DNA from: JBJEQG01 sp051881635
GTDB lineage: Bacteria; Bacillota; Clostridia; Oscillospirales; Acutalibacteraceae
Length of the DNA stretch: 5,778 bases
Reading direction: 5' to 3'
Assembly (NCBI GenBank): GCA_051881635.1
Contig: JBJEQG010000022.1
Span: 1-5,778 of the forward strand
Positions 1 to 5,663 of this stretch are shown here, in pieces. The position numbers and the translations under genes were made by a program. The notes under the pieces are model-generated. The model was not told where the DNA came from and did no database searches. It was given only the letters and a program-made list of their open reading frames with translations. Every line of letters begins with the position of its first letter. Position 1 is the stretch's first letter.

Positions 1-342
1 ATGCAAGGAGATTATGATGATGTTTTGAGCCGTCTTTTGGACGAAAAGAGAGTACAGAAATTTATGCTTAAATTTCTGAATGACGAAAGCTTTTATATAC
101 TAAAAAATGAACTTATGGTTACCCACGATTACGAAAAGGCATTTTGTGCCGTTCATACGCTTAAAGGCGTTGCCCAAACTTTGGGCTTTACACAGCTTTA
201 TCAAGCCTCTGTTCCTTTGACTGAGGCTTTGCGTTCCGCACCCTATCCTGACGACCTCATTTCACTTTTTCAACCGATACAGGATAATTACAGCAAAACC
301 GTTTTGGCATTAAAACAATTCCGACTTGAAAACGGCATATAA
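1..342 (+). CDS. Hpt (histidine phosphotransfer) domain protein, probably 5'-partial
   Basis: This is a small single-domain phosphotransfer protein that would accept a phosphoryl group on histidine and pass it between receiver domains in a multistep phosphorelay in the cytoplasm. The signature HTLKGVA, with the phospho-acceptor candidate His52, is followed by a conserved Leu-Gly-Phe turn and a second helix, as in Hpt four-helix bundles. The visible 113 residues are nearly a full domain. The frame opens at the first base of the window with Met-Gln-Gly-Asp-Tyr. Stand-alone Hpt proteins of clostridia, as I recall them, usually carry about ten more residues before this Gly-Asp-Tyr segment, so this ATG is probably internal and the true start lies left of the window. 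No kinase partner is visible; it could serve a hybrid kinase or diguanylate cyclase upstream. The Hpt call is firm; the partial status is inference. Confidence 0.85.
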   Translation: MQGDYDDVLSRLLDEKRVQKFMLKFLNDESFYILKNELMVTHDYEKAFCAVHTLKGVAQTLGFTQLYQASVPLTEALRSAPYPDDLISLFQPIQDNYSKTVLALKQFRLENGI

Positions 343-385
343 AAAGGCCACACATTTTTCATGTGCAGCCTTTCGGTTTATTTTT
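343..385. terminator. Bidirectional intrinsic terminator between convergent genes
   Basis: The arms 343-355 and 361-373 pair as a six-pair base, a 2x2 internal mismatch and a five-pair top around a TTTTC loop. On the plus strand it is followed by a T-rich run to 385, and on the minus strand by TTTTTATAT, inside the end of the Hpt gene. It directly follows the Hpt stop codon and lies just past the stop of the minus-strand gene, so it can serve both. Confidence 0.75.
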
Positions 386-602
386 ATCCAACAGCATCTT
401 CAATAACATCAAAAAGATGAATAACATCCAACTCCAATTCGTTACACAATTTAACAAGATTTTCCGCTTTTTCACGATTGAAAAAAACATCTGAAATACT
501 GATAATTTTCTCCTTTTCATTCTCCTTTACCTCATAAGCACATACTCCATAAACGGTGTCCCCTGTTTCAGTATTGTCTTCAAGCACACTATATTTAAAC
601 AT
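384..602 (-). CDS. Small DUF6514-like protein of unknown function
   Basis: This short acidic protein of about 72 residues has an N-terminal beta-rich half (VYGVCAYEV) and a helical C-terminal half with the motif LVKLCNELELDVIHLFDVIED. The C-terminal pattern of asparagine/glutamate followed by a hydrophobic-His-hydrophobic-aspartate stretch resembles the clostridial DUF6514 family, which has no assigned function; this is from memory, not a search. There is no signal peptide or membrane segment, so it is probably cytosolic. The frame can be extended to an ATG at 614, but that codon overlaps GGAGG at 608-612, which sits 5 nt before the ATG at 602. The shorter start is therefore preferred. It has its own extended -10 promoter just upstream and converges on the Hpt gene. 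Confidence 0.7.
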   Translation of the reverse strand: MFKYSVLEDNTETGDTVYGVCAYEVKENEKEKIISISDVFFNREKAENLVKLCNELELDVIHLFDVIEDAVG

Positions 603-607
603 AAGTT

Positions 608-612
608 CCTCC
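608..612 (-). promoter_or_regulatory. Ribosome binding site deciding the start at 602
   Basis: Read on the minus strand, GGAGG is followed by five bases and then ATG at 602. The alternative ATG at 614 is itself partly embedded in this site and has only a weak purine stretch far upstream. Confidence 0.7.
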
Positions 613-643
613 ATTTAGTATATATTGAGTTCTTCTGTTTCAA

Positions 644-652
644 ATTATATCA
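644..652 (-). promoter_or_regulatory. Extended -10 promoter of the DUF6514-like gene
   Basis: On the minus strand the sequence TGATATAAT is a perfect extended -10 (TGnTATAAT). The hexamer 17 nt upstream does not resemble a -35 box, which is normal for extended -10 promoters. Transcription would start near 637, giving a leader of about 35 nt before the ATG at 602. Confidence 0.6.
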
Positions 653-762
653 CAGAGTTTTTCATTATGGATATTAAAGTTGAATTTCGCACTTTTATCG
701 ATGAATTTAACAATATCTTTTCATGATTTTACTTAAAGTTTACATAGAGAGGAAGTTTTTTC

Positions 763-1485
763 ATGCGTATTGCAATTTGTGACGATAACACTTTGGACCG
801 TGAACTGATTACAGATGCTTTACAGCAGTATTTTTTGGAAAAATCCGTCAAATGTAAATTATTTTCCTATAACAACGGTACAAATCTTCTTAATGCTGTT
901 ATAGACGGCGAATTGTTTGACCTTGTTTTTTTGGATATATACTATATTGAAGATCCTTCCCAAACAAACATCAACGGTATGGATATTGCCCGTCAGCTTC
1001 GTAAAAACGGATTTAACGGACATATTGTCTTTCTTACGGGTTCGGCGGATTTTGTTTTTCAGGGATATGATGTCGGAGCAACTGCTTATCTTCTCAAACC
1101 GCATAATATTCGGGAAATTTATCAAACCATTGACCGTATTCTGAAACCTTCCAATATAGACACTTTTCAGGTTCGTCAACGCTCAACGATTATTTGTATT
1201 CCATACGATGAAATTCTTTATGTGGAAAGCAACAATTCCAAATGTATTCTGCACCGCTTGGACGGTTCTAACTATACTGTTTACAAGCGTTTGAAAGATA
1301 TTGAAACTGAATTGCATGACTCACGATTTCTGAGGTGTCATCAAAGCTATCTTGTCAACATGGACTATATTCAATCGGTTGACAAGTCATTTAAGCTGAC
1401 AACAGGCGATACTATTTTAATCCGACAGCGTGAATTAAAACATATTCGTGACTTATATTTAAACTATACAACTTCAAAACAATAA
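763..1485 (+). CDS. LytTR-family DNA-binding response regulator (AgrA/LytR type)
   Basis: This 240-residue cytoplasmic transcription factor has an N-terminal receiver domain (about 1-125) and a C-terminal LytTR DNA-binding domain (about 132-236). Receiver residues are visible: acidic pair Asp7-Asp8, phospho-acceptor Asp58, Thr92 and Lys112 followed by Pro113. The LytTR part shows the typical ILYVES entry strand and the RFLRCHQSYLVN segment at 187-198, which matches the family's conserved F-R-x-H-[QR]-S-[YF]-[LI]-V-N pattern. The loop after Asp58 is longer than usual: 14 residues separate Asp58 from the Gly-Met-Asp that normally follows after about eight. GAGAGGAAG at 747-755 is a good ribosome binding site. 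No sensor kinase is adjacent, so it is an orphan in this window; LytTR regulators often control secreted factors, peptide signalling or the cell envelope. Its target cannot be read here. Confidence 0.93.
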   Translation: MRIAICDDNTLDRELITDALQQYFLEKSVKCKLFSYNNGTNLLNAVIDGELFDLVFLDIYYIEDPSQTNINGMDIARQLRKNGFNGHIVFLTGSADFVFQGYDVGATAYLLKPHNIREIYQTIDRILKPSNIDTFQVRQRSTIICIPYDEILYVESNNSKCILHRLDGSNYTVYKRLKDIETELHDSRFLRCHQSYLVNMDYIQSVDKSFKLTTGDTILIRQRELKHIRDLYLNYTTSKQ

Positions 1486-1496
1486 TAAAACAAATG

Positions 1497-1537
1497 CGGA
1501 GCAATAGAAAACATATGCTGTCTATTGCTCCGTTTTT
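1497..1537 (+). terminator. Strong intrinsic terminator after the LytTR regulator
   Basis: A perfect 12-bp stem, CGGAGCAATAGA at 1497-1508 with its complement at 1521-1532, encloses a 12-nt loop and is followed directly by TTTTTA. It begins 12 nt after the stop codon. On the minus strand the hairpin is followed by a T-rich stretch (ATTTGTTTTATTATT), so it may also stop transcription from the convergent FemAB gene. Confidence 0.9.
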
Positions 1538-1573
1538 ATATCTTCAATTCAAACCCAAACCGGCTTTCATATA

Positions 1574-2584
1574 TTACAAAATTCTGTGTCCTGACAATTT
1601 CAATGCGGATTGAACAATCCCCATCATTACAGGACGAAAGATATAATCAAATTCACCTGCATATTTTAAAACCCGACCGTTAAACCCCTGTTTAAAACGA
1701 TAAACACCATAATTGGGGTGTGTTTCATCATTATAGTACGGAATCCCCTGAAAGTCATATAAATAACACCCTGTTTCAACAGCCCATTGAATCATTGACC
1801 ATTGCATTAAATAATTCGGCATTAAATTGCGGTATTCATTAGAGGACGCTCCATAAACATAGCAGGTTTTACCGGCATAATTGACCGCAATCGCCCCAGA
1901 GAGCGGTATTCCGTTCCAATCGCACATATAAAGCCGACAATGCCCGTCCATATTCAAAAGCATTTTTTCAAAATAACTTTTATTGCGAATGGCAAAGCCA
2001 TCTCTTTTTCCCGTTTCCTGCATTAAACTGCAAAAATCGTTAAGGCGTTCCGCTCCGTATGCCCTACAAACAACACCTTTTTTCTCTGCCAAACGGATAT
2101 TATAGCGGTATTTCGGTTTAAAGTTGTTGAATATTTCTTCTTCCGTTTTCCCTCCAATATCCAAAACATAATTTTCTCGGCACTGTACTGTATCATAACC
2201 CGTTTTTTCAGGGTGATAATGAAATCCTAATGCACATAAATTTTCAATCGCCGTTTGGTCTGTTTCCTCAATCATAGGGTCTATTTTCAGCATAAAGGCA
2301 TTATATCTTTTCTGTACCTTTTCAACAGCTTGGAATAAACGGTCTAAAACATCTATATTATAATTGCAAACAGGACCTCTTGGTGCATACATCAATGTTG
2401 TATGCACCATGGGAACTTTTTTAATCAAAAGCAACATCATGCCGTCAATATTTCCCGCTGTATCCCGTACGGTAATATGTGTATGAATCCAATTATCTTT
2501 AACATCTGCCCAATAAGGTGACTGCATAAAATTTCCCGTCAGATTTTTCTCCAAAAAGTCCATTTCTTCTTTACTGTATCTCAT
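1574..2584 (-). CDS. FemAB/FemX-family peptidoglycan bridge aminoacyltransferase
   Basis: Members of this family transfer an amino acid from aminoacyl-tRNA to the stem peptide of a peptidoglycan precursor, building the interpeptide bridge at the cytoplasmic side. Family landmarks in order are FMQSPYWADVK (19-29), LMYAPRGPV (64-72), a basic KPKYRYNIRLAEKKGV segment (156-171), a second GNAT-like half, and near the C-terminus YDFQGI followed by YRFKQGFNG. The Phe-Lys pair at about 297-298 corresponds in position to the functionally important Phe-Lys of Weissella FemX. At 336 residues it is short for FemA or MurM (about 400-420), and I see no coiled-coil arm insertion; the Weissella FemX is similarly compact. 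The donated amino acid cannot be told. The frame extends upstream to a TTG at 2617, but the ATG at 2584 follows AGGAG by 10 nt. A terminator-like hairpin covers that site. It follows the third gene of the two-component operon by 84 nt. Confidence 0.88.
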   Translation of the reverse strand: MRYSKEEMDFLEKNLTGNFMQSPYWADVKDNWIHTHITVRDTAGNIDGMMLLLIKKVPMVHTTLMYAPRGPVCNYNIDVLDRLFQAVEKVQKRYNAFMLKIDPMIEETDQTAIENLCALGFHYHPEKTGYDTVQCRENYVLDIGGKTEEEIFNNFKPKYRYNIRLAEKKGVVCRAYGAERLNDFCSLMQETGKRDGFAIRNKSYFEKMLLNMDGHCRLYMCDWNGIPLSGAIAVNYAGKTCYVYGASSNEYRNLMPNYLMQWSMIQWAVETGCYLYDFQGIPYYNDETHPNYGVYRFKQGFNGRVLKYAGEFDYIFRPVMMGIVQSALKLSGHRIL

Positions 2585-2625
2585 AAAAAAACAACTCCTA
2601 TGTATGTTATCATACAAAGGAGTTG
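2585..2625 (-). terminator. Terminator-like hairpin overlapping the FemAB-gene ribosome binding site
   Basis: Read on the minus strand, CAACTCCT (2625-2618) pairs with AGGAGTTG (2599-2592). After one A-A mismatch a further six pairs follow (2616-2611 with 2606-2601) and close on a four-base loop. TTGTTTTTT comes next and runs straight into the ATG at 2584. It is therefore both a good intrinsic terminator for the operon upstream and a structure that hides AGGAG, the only ribosome binding site of the FemAB gene. The plus strand has no comparable T-run, so it is directional. Confidence 0.75.
2595..2599 (-). promoter_or_regulatory. Ribosome binding site of the FemAB-family gene, buried in a hairpin arm
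   Basis: AGGAG ends 10 nt before the ATG at 2584, slightly long spacing. It is the only purine-rich site before that codon and supports this start over the in-frame TTG at 2617. All five bases are paired in the hairpin described for 2592-2625. Confidence 0.65.
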
Positions 2626-2648
2626 TTTCAAACTACACAACAAAATGT

Positions 2649-2654
2649 ATCATA
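2649..2654 (-). promoter_or_regulatory. Possible -10 element for the FemAB-family gene
   Basis: TATGAT on the minus strand matches the -10 consensus at five of six bases and lies in the short gap after the stop codon at 2669. Transcription would start near 2642 and include the whole hairpin. No convincing -35 is seen, so the gene may instead depend on read-through from the operon upstream. Confidence 0.25.
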
Positions 2655-2668
2655 GTTGCATAAGTTTT

Positions 2669-3424
2669 CTATATCATTTCTTCATTTGCATTTTCTATTA
2701 TCTTTCCAAGCATAGCCGCAATATCATCATTAATATTAAAATAGATGGGATATTTGCCCGTGTCTTCAATCTCTTCACTACTATTATAGATACTACCGTA
2801 TCGCCCTATATCCCACCATAAATTTTCTTCGTCAATCTTCCAATAGGAAAGAAGTGCCTTTTGGAACTCTAACAATGCATTTTCATCTATATACTTGATA
2901 GTTTCAGACGGTAAAGTCAAATTGACCGTATAAAGAATATTTGTATTGTAATCAAAAATAAAATATGCTGCATAATCATCTTGAATTTGACCACTAACCA
3001 TACAAACAACCGTTGACAAAAGTTCATTGTCAACCACACCCGTTACACTTTGAAAAAAATACTGATTATCTATGGTAAATTCTTTTTCAAAATTTTGAAG
3101 ATATCCTAAAAATGTTTTTGCAAACTCACAGCTATGTTCTTCCATATATTTTTTCATATTGGAAATTGAATTTGACAGACCACTTATTACCTGACTGCCG
3201 TCTATATTATTGATTTGCATTTGTGTTGCATTTCCTGAACGCATCAGCGTAAAAAATTGGGCTGCTGTAATTTCATTTGAACTGAGTGAAACATCTTGTG
3301 TTCCATAATCTGACTGCATATTTTTATCCGAAAAAGCATAATACCATTGAGGTGCTTCCATGAAAAATCCTGTTAAAAAAACAACCAACACTATGGAAAT
3401 GATATATTTTATTTTATTTTTCAT
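2669..3424 (-). CDS. Uncharacterised membrane-anchored extracytoplasmic protein, third gene of the two-component operon
   Basis: I do not recognise the family. The 251-residue product has a short basic N-terminus (MKNKIK) and one hydrophobic segment at about 7-22, consistent with a signal anchor or an uncleaved signal peptide. It lacks a lipobox cysteine. The remaining roughly 225 residues are polar, acidic and predicted to lie outside the membrane, with many aromatic residues and two cysteines (Cys99, Cys141) that could form a disulfide. The C-terminal third is rich in Asp, Glu, Trp and Tyr. The start at 3424 is chosen because GAGG precedes it by 9 nt, and it overlaps the kinase stop by 11 nt; longer frames begin with poor start codons inside the kinase gene. 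This tight coupling suggests a role tied to the kinase, for instance as a sensing partner or modulator, which is inference from position only. Confidence 0.7.
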   Translation of the reverse strand: MKNKIKYIISIVLVVFLTGFFMEAPQWYYAFSDKNMQSDYGTQDVSLSSNEITAAQFFTLMRSGNATQMQINNIDGSQVISGLSNSISNMKKYMEEHSCEFAKTFLGYLQNFEKEFTIDNQYFFQSVTGVVDNELLSTVVCMVSGQIQDDYAAYFIFDYNTNILYTVNLTLPSETIKYIDENALLEFQKALLSYWKIDEENLWWDIGRYGSIYNSSEEIEDTGKYPIYFNINDDIAAMLGKIIENANEEMI

Positions 3425-4811
3425 CTGTATAAACCTCAACATCAAAAGAAATTGATGTTCCCTTTCCCAAATGGCTTTCGATTGTCAATTCCGAATTGTG
3501 GACTTTTGCAATTTCCTGACATAATGCCAAACCGATTCCGGCACCGCCCTGTTTTCTTGCTCTGGACTTATCCACCATATAGAACGGTTCTGTTATACGG
3601 CTGATTTCCTCTGTCGGAATACCTCTGCCGTTATCCTGTACCACTATACGGTAAAGCCTGTCATGTATTTTTCCCTGTACCAAAATGCTTTGTTTCTGTT
3701 CCGACGCTTTACAAGCATTATCAATCAAATTATAAATTAAGGTCTTTAACAGCGACAGCTCCGCAAAAACAATACAAGGCTCTATATCAAAACGACAGGA
3801 CAAATCATATTTTTCCAAAAGAAACTTAACGGAACTCTTGACCTCAAAAAACAGCTTTTCCGTTGAAACTGCCGTTTTTTCAAAATCGTTTTTCTTTATG
3901 ATAATGAGATTAAGCAAATGTAAAGACAACGCTTCCAAACGCTTTCCTTCCCGATAGATATACTCTGCCGAGTTTCGTCTATCCTCTGACGGTAAATCAT
4001 AGGAACGCAACATATCCGCATAACCTATAATGGAAGTTAACGGCGTTTTTAATTCATGTGTAAAACATGAAACGAAATCGTCACGCCGCATTGTTTCTTC
4101 TTTTAATTCTTTAACATAATTTTCGATATGTTCCGCCATACGGTTAAAATCTTTTGAAAGATTCTGTATTTCTTTGGTCTGCATACTTTTGGAACTTATA
4201 TCAATCCTCTTTTCAAAATCGCCATAGGATATTTTTCTTGCCATAGCTGACAGCGTTTTCAGCGGTCTTGTCAAATATAAAGAAAACAGAAACAATAAAA
4301 CCGAACTGAACAATGCCACGCCTAAAAGCAAAAATCTATACAGTATGATATTTCCCTCTCTCATTTGATAAACATCTGTAATATCCGAAAGGGTTTCAAT
4401 ATAAGTGTCATACTGATTAAAATCCAAATGACTAACGACATGAACAAAATACTTTTCTTCATTTTGGACAATATGATAACTTCGCTCATTAACTTTCAAT
4501 TTGTTGACAAAGGAATTTTCATCATAAAATGCGGTTTTTTCCTTTTCTCCCACAAATAATTTACTTGTACCACTTTGGGCAGAAATCTGCTTTGAAAAAC
4601 TTGAAATCAGATATTTTGTATAGCTTGAACTCGAACTGTTGACAATCGCATTTAATGATGTACAAAGGTATTGATTGTTCTCAACCGCCGCTGTAATTTC
4701 TCCGTCCAACCGGCTTTGGAACACTGTATCAACCAAAATAAATCCGCCTGCTCCAAAGGAAAGAATAATGACTATAAACGCTGTCAAAAAAATTTTCCAC
4801 GCAAACCTCAT
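3414..4811 (-). CDS. Membrane sensor histidine kinase (HAMP, HisKA, HATPase_c)
   Basis: This 465-residue kinase would sense an external cue and phosphorylate the response regulator encoded just upstream. Visible parts in order are a transmembrane helix (about 7-27), an extracytoplasmic sensor region (about 28-153), a second transmembrane helix (about 155-179), a HAMP linker (about 180-232) and a dimerisation domain with the phospho-acceptor motif FTHELKTPLTS (His252). The ATP-binding domain follows, with the N box NLIDNACKAS (Asn361, Asn365), the G1 box DNGRGIP (393-399), an F box (EPFYMVDKSRAR) and the G2 box GGAGIGLALC (422-431). All expected catalytic residues are present. The sensor region is Ser/Asn-rich early on and matches no domain I can name. 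The ATG at 4811 follows the regulator's stop by one base and has GAGG nine bases upstream; a TTG at 4874 would give a longer frame but overlaps the regulator. The ligand is unknown. Confidence 0.93.
   Translation of the reverse strand: MRFAWKIFLTAFIVIILSFGAGGFILVDTVFQSRLDGEITAAVENNQYLCTSLNAIVNSSSSSYTKYLISSFSKQISAQSGTSKLFVGEKEKTAFYDENSFVNKLKVNERSYHIVQNEEKYFVHVVSHLDFNQYDTYIETLSDITDVYQMREGNIILYRFLLLGVALFSSVLLFLFSLYLTRPLKTLSAMARKISYGDFEKRIDISSKSMQTKEIQNLSKDFNRMAEHIENYVKELKEETMRRDDFVSCFTHELKTPLTSIIGYADMLRSYDLPSEDRRNSAEYIYREGKRLEALSLHLLNLIIIKKNDFEKTAVSTEKLFFEVKSSVKFLLEKYDLSCRFDIEPCIVFAELSLLKTLIYNLIDNACKASEQKQSILVQGKIHDRLYRIVVQDNGRGIPTEEISRITEPFYMVDKSRARKQGGAGIGLALCQEIAKVHNSELTIESHLGKGTSISFDVEVYTDEK
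3434..3437 (-). promoter_or_regulatory. Ribosome binding site deciding the start at 3424
   Basis: GAGG lies inside the 3' end of the kinase gene, nine bases before the ATG. Its position implies that ribosomes finishing the kinase help start the third gene. Confidence 0.6.
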
Positions 4812-4812
4812 T

Positions 4813-5469
4813 TTATTTTTCCTCGTAACGATAGCCGACTTTATAAACGGTTTGAATTTTATCTTTCCAATCAAGTTTTTTTCTCAAACGCTGTACATGA
4901 AGGTCAACCGTTCTTGTATCGCCCATATAACTGTCGCCCCAAACTCTTTCATATATTGTTTCCTTATATAAAGCAATATTTTTATTTTTTAGAAACAGCA
5001 TCAAAATCTCAAATTCTTTCAGCGTCAAATCGACTTGTTGTCCGTCTTTGGTTACGACACGGGATTCGGTATCAATTAAAATATTTCCAATCTGGATTTT
5101 TATATCATTCTTGTGATACCGCCGCAAAACAACTTCAACTCTCACCAGCAGTTCAGCAATATCAAATGGCTTTGTTAAATAATCTTCCGCACCTAACCGC
5201 AGTCCTCGTACCTTATCCTGAACATTATTTTTAGCTGTAAGAAAAATAACAGGGATATTAAAATTTCGTATATATTCCATAAGTTCAAATCCGCTGACAG
5301 ACGGCAACATAATATCAAGCAAAATCAAATCAAAAGTATTGTTCTCAATTAAATCTGCCGCTTCTGCTCCGTCATAAACACAACGGCATTGATAGCCTGC
5401 TTGTGTCAAACTCATTCTTATCAAATTTGAGATATTTTCCTCGTCCTCAACAATTAAAATCTCTGCCAT
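4813..5469 (-). CDS. OmpR/PhoB-family response regulator
   Basis: This 218-residue cytoplasmic transcription factor is the partner of the adjacent kinase. The receiver domain (about 1-118) begins with MAEILIVEDEE and shows the acidic Glu8-Asp9, phospho-acceptor Asp52 in LLDIMLPSVSGFE, Thr78 and Lys100 before Pro101-Phe102. The C-terminal winged helix (about 125-218) has the family pattern LTLKEFEIL, then the recognition region DTRTVDLHVQRLRKKL and the closing VYKVGYRYEE. The length is normal for PhoB-type regulators. The ATG at 5469 is chosen over an in-frame ATG at 5484 because GAGGG (5478-5482) lies eight bases before it, and because the family usually begins just before the first beta strand. 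It heads the operon; a direct repeat at its promoter suggests autoregulation. The target genes are unknown, though the FemAB-family gene downstream is a candidate. Confidence 0.94.
   Translation of the reverse strand: MAEILIVEDEENISNLIRMSLTQAGYQCRCVYDGAEAADLIENNTFDLILLDIMLPSVSGFELMEYIRNFNIPVIFLTAKNNVQDKVRGLRLGAEDYLTKPFDIAELLVRVEVVLRRYHKNDIKIQIGNILIDTESRVVTKDGQQVDLTLKEFEILMLFLKNKNIALYKETIYERVWGDSYMGDTRTVDLHVQRLRKKLDWKDKIQTVYKVGYRYEEK
4821..4824 (-). promoter_or_regulatory. Ribosome binding site deciding the kinase start at 4811
   Basis: GAGG within the last codons of the response regulator sits nine bases before the ATG, which supports the short kinase frame and translational coupling. Confidence 0.6.
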
Positions 5470-5477
5470 AGCTGCCG

Positions 5478-5482
5478 CCCTC
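5478..5482 (-). promoter_or_regulatory. Ribosome binding site deciding the response regulator start at 5469
   Basis: GAGGG lies eight bases before the ATG at 5469 and overlaps the alternative upstream ATG at 5484, whose own upstream region has only weak A/G-rich sequence. Confidence 0.65.
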
Positions 5483-5511
5483 ATACTATTTTCTTTTTAT
5501 TCTACTTTTTT

Positions 5512-5530
5512 ATTGTATCATAATTGTATC
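5512..5530 (-). repeat. Direct repeat GATACAAT x2 overlapping the operon promoter
   Basis: GATACAAT occurs twice on the minus strand (5530-5523 and 5519-5512), with an 11-bp period, and the second copy contains the -10. OmpR/PhoB-type regulators usually bind direct half-sites spaced about one helical turn, so this could be an autoregulatory operator. The binding is inference. Confidence 0.45.
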
Positions 5531-5539
5531 TCAAAACAA
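5512..5539 (-). promoter_or_regulatory. Promoter of the two-component operon
   Basis: On the minus strand, TGATACAAT at 5520-5512 forms an extended -10 (five of six consensus bases plus the TG). TTGTTT at 5539-5534 is a weak -35 with 16-bp spacing. Transcription would start near 5505, about 36 nt before the ATG at 5469. Confidence 0.5.
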
Positions 5540-5590
5540 TGCATAATATTAAAATAATGTGAGTTCGATGAAAAAACAGAAGTAAAAACA

Positions 5591-5663
5591 AGAAAATCCG
5601 CCCTTAATTTGGTATAATGAAGTTATGAAACAAACATCAACCAAAAGAAAGGACAGATTTTCT
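5591..5663. repeat. Imperfect inverted repeat flanking a 43-bp centre
   Basis: AGAAAATCCGCCCTT at 5591-5605 and the inverse of AGAAAATCTGTCCTT at 5649-5663 match at 13 of 15 bases. The centre carries an extended -10 promoter and the start of a short frame. This could be a miniature mobile element, an end of a decayed insertion sequence, or a hairpin in a small transcript. Confidence 0.45.
5610..5618 (+). promoter_or_regulatory. Extended -10 promoter inside the inverted repeat
   Basis: TGGTATAAT is a perfect TGnTATAAT on the plus strand. There is no good -35. The expected start falls at about 5625, which is the ATG of the short frame itself, so any transcript would be nearly leaderless or non-coding. 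Confidence 0.4.

Noticed and set aside
917..1144. A 75-codon plus-strand frame inside the LytTR regulator gene
   Set aside because: It is an out-of-frame shadow of a well-supported gene.
859..1179. A 106-codon minus-strand frame inside the LytTR regulator gene
   Set aside because: It lies wholly antisense to the receiver domain and has no support of its own.
2585..2617. TTG start at 2617 adding 11 residues to the FemAB-family protein
   Set aside because: The added codons are the hairpin itself, there is no ribosome binding site before the TTG, and the family-like N-terminus begins at the ATG at 2584.
2600..2821. A 73-codon plus-strand frame opposite the end of the third operon gene
   Set aside because: It begins in the hairpin of the FemX leader, lacks a ribosome binding site and is antisense to a coupled operon gene.
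4365..4559. A 64-codon plus-strand frame inside the kinase gene
   Set aside because: It is antisense to the sensor region of the kinase; its hydrophobic look comes from the opposite strand's codons.
4675..4971. A 98-codon plus-strand frame in the same place
   Set aside because: It is antisense to the kinase N-terminus and regulator C-terminus and shows no family features.
4671..5234. A 187-codon plus-strand open frame across the kinase and response regulator genes
   Set aside because: It runs antisense to two strongly supported genes with intact catalytic motifs, has no recognisable domain and no good ribosome binding site.
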